NCBI GenBank assembly: GCA_964016985.1
Contig: OZ024830.1
Location: forward strand, 80,688,386 to 80,752,385
DNA length: 64,000 bases
Reading direction: 5' to 3'
From: Anodontia alba
Taxonomy: Eukaryota; Mollusca; Bivalvia; Lucinida; Lucinidae
The position numbers and the translations under genes are program-made. How positions within the stretch are numbered: position 1 is the first letter of the stretch; each line of letters starts with the position of its first letter. Below are positions 24,201-34,405 of this stretch, one piece after another. Below the pieces are notes generated by a model. That model had not been told where the DNA came from, searched no databases, and saw only the letters and a program-made list of their open reading frames with translations.

Positions 24201-27200
24201 GTCAAAGATATAGCTAGTTGTACTGGCATATCAGAAGGCAGTGTGCAAACAATTCTGAAGAAGCGTTTGGACCTGAGAAAGGTTTGCGCTAGGTAGGTAC
24301 CTCATTTGCTCACTGAGGAGCAAAATACACACCGCCTTAAATGTGCCCGAGAACTTTTGAAAACATACAAAGGCTATAATAGTCGGGTTGCCCGGGAACT
24401 TTTGAAAACTTACAAAGGCTGTAATAGTCGGGTTATTTCAAACTTGCTAACAGGTGATGAAACCTGGTGCACATGTTTGAGCCATAAAGAAGGGCTGATA
24501 ATAAGCAATGGAAGCGAAAAGATAAAACAAAAACGCCCATGTATTGCCAAGAGAACCATAAGTTCGAAAAAGATGTTGTACGCAATTTTCTTTAATTCAA
24601 GTGGGCCAGTCGTTCAAGTGCCTTGTCCATCTGGTCATACAGTCACTGTCCGATTCTACAAGAATTCTGTACTGAAGAAAGTGAAAGAGTTTTACAATAA
24701 GAAACGACCAAGCAAAGGATGGTCAGGAGTCCACCTTTTACATGATAACGCCTCCTCTCATAAGTGTGAGGTTGTTAAGTCTTTTTTGGCCTCTGAAAAT
24801 GTGCAAGTTTTAAACCATCCACCTTATTCACCTGACCTGAGGCCCTGTGACTTCTTTTTATTTCCAAGGCTTAAGAAAATGCTTTCTGGAGACAAGTATA
24901 CGTCTAGAAGTTCTCTTGGCAGCGTTATTTATCAGTGTCTCAAACAGATACCAAAAGAAGACTATTTATCTGCTTTTCGCGACTGGGTAAAAAGGTTACA
25001 AAAAATGTGTTTCAGTAAAGGGGGAATACTTTGAAGGTTTGTAATAAAATATGTTTGATAAAACGTAGCACTGAAGTAATCCGAACCCAGTGGCAAAACT
25101 TTTTGCAGGACCCTCGTATTTCAAGTGACGCCCACCTTCAACGCTTTCTCAACTGATTCTCCGCAGCCACCTTCGGAAGATCTCCCTACGGTTTTCTTTT
25201 CACAACACGGTGTTGCATGTGTGGAGATAAGCAGCTGTATTGTTTATTTACTAATTTTATTATATACATGTACTAGCAATGAAGTGTAAGGATTTTCAGT
25301 TAGTTATTTTCTATGATTCACGGTGTGATATGATAGCAGTAACTAGAGAATTGTTTAACCCTAGTCATGCTGAACCCGGATATATCCTGCCTTTGCAAAC
25401 AGTGTAGATCCAGATCAGTTGGCTTCTGAAGAAGCAAACTGATCTGGATCTACACTGTTTGCCATTAAGTATGTGAATTTATAGCAATAATCCGGATCTA
25501 GTAATTTGATTGGCTGAAAATTAGAAGTGGGTGTGGCATCTTAATTTATTCAGCAGGACAAGGGTTAACAGTGTCGGAACTGTTTTGATACTACTGCACA
25601 CCGCGTTATTGCATTTCATCTTGACATCCTCAGCTGCCAAAAGGGACATTGCCAACCAGATGAAAGACGTTACCATAACGTCATGAAACGACGTTCCGTC
25701 ATGAAATCACGTCATCTTGGCTTATGAAATGATTGAACAACGTCATTTTCTCACACTGTTTATTGTTCTTTCACTCAGTTTGAAACTATTTTGTGGCGCT
25801 TTCTGGAAAACAGCAAAAAGGTATATAATAAATAGAATAATGAACAATGTTTGTTTGATATGAAAAATCTGTCTCTCGGAAGCGTGGATAAGTGTGGATA
25901 AATGTGTTCCTTTCTGTCTCGTTTGTACCGAATTACCATTCTCCTTCGCGACAGATCTTTCATATCAATCAAATTCTGTTGGTATTTCTTTGTTTATTTT
26001 ATTTTATTTTATTTATTTATTTATTTATTTTTTTTTATAAATTATGATTGTGTTACCAACAGATAAGCTGTCATTCAGGCGAGGTACACTGTCCTGCAAC
26101 AGCCCCTGTTATTTATAGCAGTGTTAACACTTAACCATGCCAGGGCAGATTCAGCAGACGACAAACGGATGATATTTTGTTTTGTTTTTTTTCCTAGAAA
26201 ATAGGATCTGACACGTCATGCAAATTGTCTCCTTAGGAGACAGTTCTAAGGAGACGATTTGCATGAAGTGTCAAATCCTGTTTTCTAGGAAAAAATACGA
26301 TAACTATTTCAAAATGTCATCTGAAATTTTTACCCAGCGTGAAGTGTTAAAAAGATCAAGGTCATGAAATACTCACCAATCTTGCGCTCTCTTTGAAGTT
26401 CACAGAGGAGTTCCACAGTTGCTATGGAGATGATAGCATTGATGCTGAGTTCTCTCAGTTTCTTACAGTTTGTCACTAGATTAATGAGTTCATGATCAAC
26501 AATCTCATGGTTGTTATCCAGCTCAAGGGACAAAGATTCTGAAAAAAAAAATAAAGTTCTCTTTTAGATTTTCCAACATTTCCTGCCACACGACCAGCAC
26601 GGAAATAATCGACCGGTCAAGGAATTCTCCCATTACGAAAACACGCCTATTCAAATATATAGAAATTTTCACCTCCAAAAACTGAAAATTTTCAGATAAA
26701 AAACTCTGATATTTTTCATATTTCTGCTCAAAACATAGATTGTGAGTACTCGTTAGAACCGCCTCGCCGAGGCGGTTCTAACGAGTATCCACAATCTATG
26801 TTTTGAGCAGAAATAAGAAAAATAAGGTTTACTCCTGTAAACCCCAGTTTTACTGTATAAAAGTGGGGTTTAAGGGGGTCAAAATAATATAGGTATGTTT
26901 TCGTGATGTATGTCAAACAGCACAAATCCTGACCAACCAGTCCTGGCTGGTGAGGGGCTGTGCTACCGTAAATACTCGGACGGACAGGACTGAACAAACC
27001 GTGTAGACCCCGATCAGAGGCTACAGTAAGCAGCGTCTGATCAGAGACTACACAGTTTGCCACCTACAACAGATAGTAAAATGGATATGTTCACATTTTT
27101 TATATGTATGGTAATGAGTTATGGTGTCCCGTTATTTAGGGTAAAAACGATAACTCGAATATATTTTCATAAAGTAAATTTTAACATTTTTAACTCTTTC

Positions 27201-29615
27201 CGTGCTAGTGGCGACTTTTGTCGTCTGCTGATCACCTTTGCAAACAGTTTGATCCAGAGCAGGTCCGACAAAACATCAGCAGACAACAGTTTTAGTTTAT
27301 TTATTTTTTCTTATCCTTCAGTGAAAATAAGGCTTGACATTTCACGTGAATCGTCTGCCTAGACTATTTACATGAAATGTCAAGTATATTGAGAGTTTGA
27401 CATTTCATATTAATAGCCAATTCACATTGAATGTAAAACCTTATTTTCCCTGATTAATAATAATAAATCAATAGAATGTTATCTACTACAATTTTGCTCA
27501 GGTTTAACGCGTCTCATTTAGACCAAACAAAAATGTGAGTGCTTAGGATTATCCCTAGCTTTCCTAATTTTCTTGGTGAAACCTAGTAATTTATTTTCAT
27601 GTTTTCTAAAAACTTGGATAAAATATTTACGCTACTATACTGATGCTAAATAATTGTCATCAGCAAACAGTGTAGACCCAGATCGGAACACATGTAGTAT
27701 ATGCCCGCACTTAACCTTACCCTAATAGTATCTAAACATTTTCTATATAGGTACATGAATATGATCTCTCAACTACCCTAACCTTACCCTAAACTAATCC
27801 TAACCCATCAATGAACTAGCTCTGACTTATCCGTAACTCTATATACAGTAAGTCGATGTGCAGACTCACATGTTGAAGTCAGTAAATAGTGCGGACAGAT
27901 TCTAACGTCTGGTCCCCAGGTCAATCGCGAGACGGTTGGAGATCATATAAAAATAGATAGATGGGAGCAATTTGATAAGGGTCTACACTGTTTGCTATTA
28001 TATATGTACTTTTTGGACTCTACAAAGGGTAGTCAAACGGAAAAATGTATGTGATTATTACCTGTACGTAATTCCCGCGAGGTTATGATGCAGTATCGAT
28101 ACATAACCATGAGGAAAACATGTCTATTAAAATACATGTATATTGAAAATTTTACCACCAAAAAATGAAAATTTTCAGATAAAAAATTCTGATATTTTCC
28201 ATATTTCTGCTCAAAACATATATTGTAGGTACTAGTTAGAACCGCCTCGACAAGGCGGTTCAAACGAGTACCCACAATCTATGTTTTTAAGTAGAAATAA
28301 GAAAAATAATGTATGCCCCGTGTTAACCATAGTTTTACTATATTAAACTGGGGTTTAAGAGGATCAAAATTATATGGACATGTTTTCGTTATGATTATGG
28401 TGTGGAGTCTCAATATATTTGGTAATTTTGGTATACCGTAAAAAATTGTATAAAAATGTTAAAAAATAACAATTATAATCCAAACCTACCCCACCATTTT
28501 TTTTAACCTGTTATATTCTAAACACATATTTTTTTTTATTTGGCCTTATTAATACCTAGACTTGTAGCATAAACTTCAGAAATATGGTCCACCGTCGCCG
28601 ACAGTCTCCAGTTGATATCTTCATCATATCCGGTCCATATGTGGACATCCTTAACTGGCACTTCGTTGATCAGAATTGGCGAAATTTCGTTATATGCCCC
28701 AATGCTCTCAAACCAAAACGACACTTTCAGTTTGGGACAAGCTCGTCTCAACAGTCTCCAAGCGTATCCTGAAATTCTGTGGAAATGAGGGTCGTTCCTA
28801 AAGACTTTGATGTTCAAACATTCAAGTTTTCTGGCTAGAGTTTTGGAGAAGAGTTCGATGATATCTTCAGAAATGCAGTTATAATTCAAGGCAATGTATC
28901 TGAGGTTTGTGAATCGGCTGATACATTTTTTGTACTTCTTTACTTGAAATACTGCCAATCTTGAATGGAAGAAATCTTCAATGAGCATATCCTGCATCGT
29001 GTCACCAGACTGGAACCCAATGCTGTCAAGTATGCGGCATCCACCGTACGCAGGAAACTGACTACACGACATATCGAAACATCGCATGGCCTTCTGTGTT
29101 TTGAGGAATTTAGAAAAAATTCCGATCACCTTTTCCCGTGGAGTGTCGTATTTCCAGTACCTTTCTAACTCAAGTCGGCAGAACTCGAAGTCATACAGCT
29201 GAGTCTCCTCGTCCTTGAACTTTCCAAAGAGTTCCTCGATTGTGTTCTGAAACTGTTTGCACGTGTGGAATGAAGGATGACTACAACTCATTGACATGTA
29301 TCGTAAATATTGCCCGAAGCGTTCTGCGAACCTGCAAGCCTTGATCCCGTTCGTCTGTGCCCGGAAACCTCCCATATCGAAGTGGCGCTTTCTCCACAAA
29401 CATGGCGACTCGAAGATCCTGTACCAAGAAAAGCATACCAATGCGGCGTTCAGTTTGTCGTGGTCCGAGAGATATTTAAATATTTCCGTCAAAACAACTT
29501 CCGGCAGATTGGTCCATCTTCCCTTATAAGAACGTGTTATATTCATTCTTGAATGTAATGCTTCTTTAATCCAGTTTGTTATTCGTTTTGCGCGCTCAAA
29601 AAATCCAAAATCCAT
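18090..29615 (-). CDS. FBXO39: FBXO39-like F-box protein
   Basis: F-box proteins link substrates to SKP1-CUL1 ubiquitin ligases; the target of FBXO39 is not known to me. On the minus strand the exons are 28556-29615 (start ATG at 29615), 26377-26538, then either 19199-19335 or 18090-18244. All junctions are phase 1 with GT-AG sites. Exon 1 carries an F-box at about residues 35-75 (LPEVVLTEIFKYLSDHDKLN, then ALVCFSWYRIFES and LWRKRHF). A leucine-rich region follows, with the family block RYIALNYNCIS near residue 245. Exon 2 (SLELDNNHEIVDHELINLV) and the terminal exons align to the C-terminal part of FBXO39 as I remember it. The predicted protein is about 455-465 residues, close to the vertebrate length. 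The 8-km-scale-looking last intron is really 7-8 kb and is packed with repeats. Promoter elements were not identified. Confidence 0.82.
18279..18611. mobile_element. family C foldback MITE (acagtcgactctcgttatct ends)
   Basis: The inverted termini are acagtcgactctcgttatct and cgagataacgagagtcaact. The centre is a perfect palindrome, gagaaattgctcctcaggag and its complement. Related to 32834-33190 and 46112-46471. Confidence 0.8.
18672..18885. mobile_element. family B foldback MITE
   Basis: The ends are caaaataaggtgctttttac and cctcatcttatctggagctt. The core arms are attagaagcccctcgttgag and partners, with a duplicated core half (gagacgcttctaattagtac). Confidence 0.65.
19199..19335 (-). CDS. 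FBXO39: FBXO39-like terminal exon, version 1
   Basis: The acceptor is aaattatttcag and the entry phase is 1 (G + CA gives Ala). It encodes LSMLHVTFCGVTAMEWEDFI, then QIRDHYHNIMVGLGVDFKLF and a TGA at 19201-19199. It aligns to version 2 at L.-LH-T-CG----W---IQIR--Y--M. It is the candidate nearer to exon 2. The 43-bp array upstream of its acceptor is made of copies of this same splice junction. Confidence 0.72.
19313..19740 (-). repeat. 43-bp array copying a splice acceptor and exon start
   Basis: Units start at about 19313, 19356, 19399, 19442 and 19485 and then decay to about 19740. On the minus strand each reads ggtaaattatttcag followed by CATTATCTATGCTTCATGTG ACTTTT. The first half is the intron end and the second half the first ~26 nt of terminal exon version 1. 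Confidence 0.9.
20126..20424 (+). mobile_element. family K SINE-like retroelement
   Basis: It shares a head (ggtcgggtgtggcgaaagtg, cgtgtatcttacgtcac), a mid-part (gcctgccatccttgtagcag), a pyrimidine tract of about 110 bp and a tail (gggttgacgtgtcattaaaa, cccaacacaatcaaa) with copies at 38706-38979 and 61376-61658. It is inserted in the minisatellite. No tRNA boxes are obvious. Confidence 0.75.
20574..20984. mobile_element. long foldback element J1
   Basis: The arms tctaatgcactcgcgtatgt and acatatgcgagtgcattaga are inverted, and pairing continues through gacgtctgattggataacgt. A second inner palindrome has arms gaggtaaatcggcggtttta cgg. Confidence 0.85.
21029..21399. mobile_element. long foldback element J2
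   Basis: The arms gcttctcattggctggcatt and aatgccagccaatgagaagc are perfect inverses for well over 80 bp, through the poly-T/poly-A segment to tccccattctaatgca. The core (ggtaaatcggcggttttac) is shared with J1, so the two are related. The join between them (20985-21028) pairs with 20886-20917. Confidence 0.85.
22745..22812 (+). repeat. T-rich low-complexity tract
   Basis: The tract is nearly continuous poly-T with sparse G and C. A retroelement tail on the minus strand or simple slippage could explain it. Confidence 0.7.
23733..25116 (+). mobile_element. mariner (Tc1/mariner) transposon with TA duplication
   Basis: The terminal inverted repeats (cgagggtcgtgcaataagtt on the left; aactttttgcaggaccctcg on the right) are imperfect over about 28 bp. 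They are bounded by the TA dinucleotides at 23731-23732 and 25117-25118. The transposase inside is broken. Confidence 0.9.
23922..25034 (+). pseudogene. mariner transposase, one in-frame stop
   Basis: This is a cut-and-paste transposase. The N-terminal part has a helix-turn-helix (TISVRTVFRWVKAFKAGKF) and a GRPKTSV hinge. The catalytic part has GDETW, LLHDNASSH and YSPDLRPCDFFLFP, with 34 residues between the last two catalytic Asp (DD34D, mariner class). A TAG at 24294-24296 falls where mariners have the Trp of a WVPHLL-type motif; the frame is the same on both sides, so this is a single nonsense change. A 45-bp direct duplication (ARELLKTYKGYNSRV repeated) follows at about 24345-24436. It ends at TGA 25032-25034. 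The element cannot make a full transposase. Confidence 0.92.
25356..25567. mobile_element. family E foldback MITE, intact
   Basis: The inverted ends are taaccctagtcatgctgaac and ttcagcaggacaagggtta. The inner palindrome is gcaaacagtgtagatccaga tcagttggcttc and its complement. Confidence 0.85.
26146..26335. mobile_element. family D foldback MITE
   Basis: The ends are gattcagcagacgacaaac and atgtcatctgaaattt. The inner arms are ggatctgacacgtcatgcaa and its complement around tctccttaggagac. It ends 42 bp from F-box exon 2. Other copies: 27285-27450, 32334-32545 and 45556-45726. Confidence 0.8.
26377..26538 (-). CDS. FBXO39: FBXO39-like exon 2
   Basis: This exon has 162 nt, acceptor tttttttttttcag and donor ATTG/gtgagtat, phase 1 in and out. 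It encodes SLSLELDNNHEIVDHELINL and ends LQRERKI. A family D MITE ends 42 bp below it and a family A MITE begins 93 bp above it, so the exon survives in a narrow gap between two elements. Confidence 0.85.
26631..26908. mobile_element. family A foldback MITE
   Basis: The inverted ends are cattacgaaaacacgcctat and ataggtatgttttcgtgatg. The core palindrome is gtactcgttagaaccgcctc g and its complement, followed by a short TA-rich arm (taaaccccagttttactgta). This is the reference copy for a family with eight more copies in the window. Confidence 0.85.
26995..28107. other. non-coding intron stretch of the F-box gene
   Basis: It contains an E-type foldback at 27000-27060 (cgtctgatcagagactacac arm) and a D-type hairpin at 27285-27450. 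Several ccctaaccttaccctaa phrases lie at 27710-27800. These are not telomeric arrays. Nothing coding is seen. Confidence 0.45.
28108..28393. mobile_element. family A foldback MITE, next to F-box exon 1
   Basis: The left end is degenerate (catgaggaaaacatgtctat). The core is gtactagttagaaccgcctc gacaaggcggttcaaacgag and the right end is catgttttcgttatg. Confidence 0.75.
28556..29615 (-). CDS. FBXO39: FBXO39-like exon 1 (F-box and leucine-rich region)
   Basis: This exon has 1060 coding nt, ending CTAG/gtatta in phase 1. The open frame reads on 20 nt past the donor to a stop, so the donor was chosen because its last base G plus AA from exon 2 makes a Glu codon and continues the family alignment. 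The F-box core and the motif NYNCISEDIIELFSKTLARK are visible. Confidence 0.88.
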
Positions 29616-29749
29616 CCAGCCTTGTCATGAGGCTGCCGGTATCAAAGTTGCCAGGCATTTGACGTTGGATACTGTGACGTTTGCGCAAACGACGTCAACG
29701 ACGGTTTTGCATTTCCGTAACTTCACTCAAAGGACTCGACATATATTTG

Positions 29750-29920
29750 TGTTGAGGTTTTACGGCCCAGTCAACCCAATGGGGTCATGTCGAGCGCGGT
29801 CAGTTTACCTAACCACACGTTTACTGGGCAGGCTTAGTCCTCTAAGCGGTTAACCAGTATTGTGCACATTCTTTCGCCACAAACTGACAACTGCCCTTCT
29901 TGAATCAGCGGAAGGGCTGT
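29750..29920 (-). mobile_element. SINE L, fragment
   Basis: It contains the 3' half of the body only, from tgttgaggttttacggccca to cttcttgaatcagcggaagg. The tRNA head is absent. It lies about 135 bp upstream of the F-box start codon. Confidence 0.85.
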
Positions 29921-29989
29921 TGACATATATACATGTACGATCAAGATACTTATCAACGCTCAGTTCAGTGTGACGGATAGTTAAGCGGG

Positions 29990-30400
29990 CGACATTTTCA
30001 TTTTTTTTTTCTTTTTCTTTTTTTTTATTGTCAGTTCATACAAATAAAAATTTGCATAAAATGCCCAACCCGTTTTCTGTGGGGAAAGGAGAAACGTCGC
30101 GTCTGATGAAATGTTAAATAAGATAAAAAAAAAGGTGTGTGGTGTGTGTGTGTGTGTGGGGGGGGGGGGGGGAGGGAGGGGGGTGGAAATACCACAAATG
30201 AGCTGGGGACCAGACGGTGAGCGCCTAGCAAGACAGATCAGCCTGCGCATCCGCGCTGTCTGATCAGAGTCTTCGCAGGGCACTGGATCTCAAACACCAG
30301 GCGGACAGCGAAGACACTGATCAGCATACAGGCTGATCTGTCATCGCTTGATCAGCCTGCAGATTGATTCGAGTCTTCACTGGGCGCACATGCAGTTCTT
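29990..30400. repeat. poly-T, TG and poly-G tract, then E-related foldback
   Basis: Positions 30000-30030 are T-rich. Positions 30135-30183 are (TG)n running into a G-run of about 15. Positions 30225-30395 hold gatcagcctgcgcatccgc, then tgatcagcatacaggctgat and agcctgcagattgattcgag, an inverted phrase family related to E. Confidence 0.6.
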
Positions 30401-30429
30401 GTAGGAAATGCTGTGGCCCGGTTCAACTG

Positions 30430-31140
30430 ATAATGTATTAATATGAGCCAGTTTTAGGAGAAAATACCTATTGCCAATTCTTTCAAGAAACTTACAATTT
30501 TTGATGGACACTATCCCCTACATTAAGCGCGGGGTTGTTGATGAACCTGTTTTTTTTCTGGATAGTTCGGGGGATTATTTATCGATAGGGAGAGGGTGGT
30601 GTATGTGCTTTGCGGCGGGCTACGTGGTTGGTGGTTATTTCGAGATCGGTGGATTTGCTGCCTTCTTTGATTGCGCGGGGTGGGGGGTGGAGTTGGGCTT
30701 CGGGCTTGATGGTGGCTCAGTCCTGGATCTTTTATAGATTGTTCGTGATTGGCCTTGCTCGTCTGAGGTTTGGCTCGGCGTGGTTTAGCTGGTGGTTTTC
30801 ATTTGCTCGGACCTTTCACGGTTTGTTGTCCATCTGTGTTTTGTCGTGGTATTGGGAGGTTGGTTTATGTATTCTTGATGTTGACTCACTGGTGAATGGG
30901 GCCCCTGAACAATCCGGTGGTTGTATTTGGCTGCGTCAGGGTTGCGGCTTGGGCTGGGCGCTCGTGGGACATAAATTTGGCCCCGTCGGTTATTGTTGGC
31001 CGATCTGGAGCGGTGTTTTTTTTTTGCGGTTTCTCTTCGTTGTTTGTTTTTCGTTGAGATATTGTTTTATAGTATCGTTTCGTGTTGTGTGTCGTATCGT
31101 GTTATTCGTTCTTTAACTGTCCCTTGGAGAGAGGCTGTAT
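30430..31140. other. G+T-rich island, unknown
   Basis: This is about 700 bp with strong G+T excess on the + strand and higher GC than its neighbours. Two overlapping + frames (30471-30737 and 30610-31116) stay open but encode Trp/Gly/Leu/Phe-rich sequence of no recognised family. That is what skewed composition alone gives. The end (aatatcaaggctcaaataaa) resembles a retroelement 3' terminus. It may be an old LINE 5' or 3' region. I do not call a gene. Confidence 0.4.
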
Positions 31141-31228
31141 TCCTTGAAATATCAAGGCTCAAATAAATTATGGTACCCAGTTAACGGTCGAGTTGCGTCA
31201 AGCGAAAAATTTGTCTGAGAGCATATAC

Positions 31229-31422
31229 CACAGCGCCAGATAAGACTCTTTTTTCCAGCGAAAAAGTACTGATATTTTCCTTGTTTTTCCATGAAAATAT
31301 ATATTGTGGGTACTCATTAGAAGCGCCTGGCCGAGGCGCTTCTAATGAGTACCCACAATATATATTTTCATGGAAAATAAGAAAAAAATATTATCTGGAT
31401 ACTCCATCTTATCTGGAGCTGT
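31229..31422. mobile_element. family B foldback MITE, near-perfect hairpin
   Basis: The ends are cagataagactc and ccatcttatctggagctg. The arms tccatgaaaatatatattgt and gggtactcattagaagcgcc are mirrored exactly on the other side. Confidence 0.85.
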
Positions 31423-31907
31423 GATTCACATAGAGCAATACGCAGACTCGAATCATCATACGCCTTTTGCAGTCTTATTAAGACCAATACTTCACAGCAT
31501 ACGCACAATGATTTTGTAGTTGGACAGCGAGTCCCCTGATCAAAATGTTGGTCTGATGCTTTAATGCTTGCAGTTGGCCTTTGTTGTGATAGCTTGCTAT
31601 ATATATTTTTTTCAGATGATTTTGCTCAATTTAAATCATTGGTATAGATCTGACACACATTTTATTTCGCGCGGGCGCGAGATCAATACACATTTGTTTT
31701 CGCTTGGGCGCTATAGCGGGAAGGGAAATGCCCCAAGGAAGGGATTTGATTAAATGTGCTCCAAGGAAATATTTTTTAGTTGCATATCCGGTTATAGCAC
31801 GTGTGAAGTACGAATGAGATGGATTTTTATAAAAATTAAAAATTATATAATTTGTTAAAAGAAAAAGGGGGTTATGGATACACTTCCAAGAGAAGGCAAC
31901 TGTCACA

Positions 31908-32224
31908 ATTATTTGTGTCCCCTTCTGAAAAGGGGTCTACTCTATGAGGAAAGACTTTGCTCCCAAGGGAGCTAGTTCTCCCCTTATGGAATAGACCCCT
32001 TCTCAGCAGGAGATTGGTGCGCAGGAAAGCAAACAGGAATAGCAAAAGTTGTCTCCTTTCTCAAAACCTGGCACCAAAACCTCAAGGACTGCGTTCAGAA
32101 GTACAGTGATAGGAATGTTTTGCCCTGGATTCCTGTACCTCATGACGGGCGCCAACAGGAGCAGGGAATAAGGACAAAACACTCGCGAGCAACGCGCACT
32201 TCTGAACGCAGCCCAGGTTTATCC
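31908..32224. mobile_element. family H hairpin followed by family R foldback
   Basis: Family H (ccttctgaaaaggggtctac arms around gctcccaagggagc) spans 31908-32030. Family R spans 32087-32224, with ends gactgcgttcagaagt and acttctgaacgcagcc. Relatives of R lie at 42523-42760, and of H at 40653, 56935 and 62951. Confidence 0.65.
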
Positions 32225-32333
32225 ATCCCTCTGGAAGTGTTTTAAAACGAAGGGATGTTGTCATGACTGTTAGCAGGTACAGCTTTATATTAACATTATA
32301 TTATATTATATCCACATTACGGATGGGTAACCA

Positions 32334-32545
32334 TTTCAACAGACGACATTTTTAAAAATATATTTGTTCTTGTTTTTCTTTCAGAAACTGGAATTTGACA
32401 TTTGATGCAAATTATCTCTTTAAAATAGACTGACATTTGATGCAAATTGTCTCCTTAGAGACAATTTGCATCAAATGCCAAAGCCTATTTTCTGGGAAAA
32501 AATAAGAAAAATATCATTAATGTGTCGTCTGATGAATTCACCCAG
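32334..32545. mobile_element. family D foldback MITE
   Basis: The ends are ttcaacagacgacattttta and gtgtcgtctgatgaat. The inner arms are catttgatgcaaattgtctc and its complement, with one arm partly duplicated. Confidence 0.8.
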
Positions 32546-32833
32546 AGAGTGGTAAAGATAGAAAATCATTCATCTGGGAAGATCGTGGTTGGATGTGTGA
32601 GAATCAGAAAGCGTGAATGTTTCACTGTTAATGGTATATTACAGCTTATACAAAGTGGGTGGTTTTGTTTTCACCATATTTAAGCCTTAGTGTTAAACTG
32701 CTTAAAGCTGTTCTTTACTCTTTAAGGGGACTAGATGCATTTGGTAGATTTTCCGCCATTTTGTACAAGGAAGATAACTTTTGTGACATTTTTTGAGTTC
32801 CTGAACACCAAAAAATAATAATGTAGACTGATT

Positions 32834-33190
32834 AAAGTCGAGACGCAATAGCTCAAACACCGATGGCTCGTTTACCATGGCTAATTCGAACTCGCTTTTG
32901 AGTCTCTACGAAATTCTTCCGATAGGTCAAGAAACAAATATTTAGGAGAATTTTCTCAGCTTATAATGAAATTTTATGTCGTGTGTACTCATTATAACGC
33001 ATCATTGAGGCGATTCGAATGAGTACACTCAACATCCCATTATAGGGCAGAAGATCGAAAAAAGGTTCCCTAAATTATCGCCATTTGCTTCCTGACCTGA
33101 CTCCATGATTAACGCTCGGTGGCTCGAACTACTCGTATCTCGAACAAATTTCTATTATCCCAAAGAAGTTCGAGCCATTGATACTAACCT
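32834..33190. mobile_element. family C foldback MITE carrying the shared core
   Basis: The outer arms are gctcaaacaccgatggctcg and atggctcgaact...gttcgagccattg. The centre has tgtactcattataacgcatc / gaatgagtacac, a decayed form of the core used by families A and B. Confidence 0.75.
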
Positions 33191-33340
33191 GTCGCTTTGA
33201 TCTTTATATTTAAAATTCATGTGGATTCATCCACTGTCTAATTTAGACATGACAGTCAGAAAATCCCACGTTCCACGTGAAGCAGACATTCTCTCACCTG
33301 CACAGATATTACCTGTTTACGTAATAAACGTAAAGTTATA

Positions 33341-33610
33341 CATTAAAAAAACCCCACGCCTTTTCAAATATTTAGAACATTTCACCACCAAAACCTGAAA
33401 GTGTTAGATAACAATTCTGATATTGTTAATATTTCTACTCAAAACATAGATTGTGGGTACCCGTTAGAACCGCCTCGACTAGGCGGTTCTAACGGGTACC
33501 CACAATCTATGTTTTTGAGCAGAAGTAAGAAAAAATAATGTAAATCCAAGTTTTACTATATAAAAGTGGGGTTTAAGGGGGTCAAAGACTATTGGCGTGT
33601 TTTCGTGATG
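33341..33610. mobile_element. family A foldback MITE
   Basis: The ends are cattaaaaaaaccccacgcc (decayed) and ggcgtgttttcgtgatg. The core gtacccgttagaaccgcctc gactaggcggttctaacggg is a near-perfect palindrome. Confidence 0.85.
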
Positions 33611-34077
33611 GATATTATAATCAAAAGGTCGAAACGACAGTTTCATTTGGTCGGTCATCATTATTATTATGTCATTTGTATATAAACTTAAGTATATAAG
33701 ATGAGCTTCAGCCAGGGGAAATAAACCAAAAAGGTTTTCTTCTGTCTTATTTTTGGTCTTGATTCAGCTTCGGTGAACAGTCTGTTTTTCAGCGGAAACT
33801 CAATATTGCACCTCTACTTTTTCATCTGTACAAAAAACGAGGATTATTAATCAACTCAGTAATTATTGTTCTACTATGTGCTAAACAGCCTGGATCATAC
33901 CAATAATGCAATATTTGGCATGATTTCTATACGGTTTTGGCCGGGGCTTTATACGAGAGCTTATACTGAAAAGTACAAGGATTTAGGGGATAAAATCCGA
34001 GGGATTCGGAAGGGCCAATATTCTACCGTATTAGCCGGGCCTATATGTTATGGTATTAACCGAAAAATGCCATGAAC

Positions 34078-34236
34078 TGGATGTTTTTACTTTGGCCCTG
34101 TTACAGGCACTCGGCCAGTCGTACTAGCCTTCGGATGGCTGTATTGGTCCTCGGCTTTGCCTCGGGCCAATACAGCAATCCTCAGACCAACACGTCTGCT
34201 CTCGGACCTGTAACAGGGCCAGTATTAAAACATCCA
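34078..34236. mobile_element. short foldback, ggccctgttacagg ends
   Basis: The arms are tggatgtttttactttggcc ctgttacagg and cctgtaacagggccagtatt aaaacatcca. The interior pairs through gccgaggacc-like words (tattggtcctcggctttgcc / ctcgggccaatac). Confidence 0.8.
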
Positions 34237-34328
34237 TTTAATGACATTATATTATGTGCTTCATATTAATACAAATATTAGTTGATATAATATAATCTCT
34301 TTTAGCAGATATACATATCTTCGAAAAC

Positions 34329-34330
<2 letters not shown>

Positions 34331-34401
<71 letters not shown>
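34331..34401 (+). repeat. (GA)n microsatellite
   Basis: About 35 uninterrupted GA units lie some 245 bp upstream of the RETSAT-like start codon. Confidence 0.95.

Positions 34402-34405
<4 letters not shown>

Larger units (their letters stand above)
22981..25236. mobile_element. foldback element split by a mariner
   Basis: The left arm is 22981-23200. The right arm is 23620-23732 continued at 25117-25236. The arms match through gctgct.atctccacac, acaccgtgttgtgaaaagaa, gatgtaattcaacctctt and gtctccc.tataatcag. Across the mariner gap, the left-arm word gaaataaggctg is rebuilt exactly when the two right-arm pieces are joined at the TA. The loop 23200-23620 is unassigned. Confidence 0.85.

Noticed and set aside
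27710..27850. Telomere-like ccctaa words
   Set aside because: They are scattered and irregular, not a tandem array.
30471..31116. Overlapping frames of 88 and 168 codons
   Set aside because: Trp/Gly/Leu-rich sequence is expected from G+T-skewed DNA; two overlapping frames are open at once and neither resembles a known protein.
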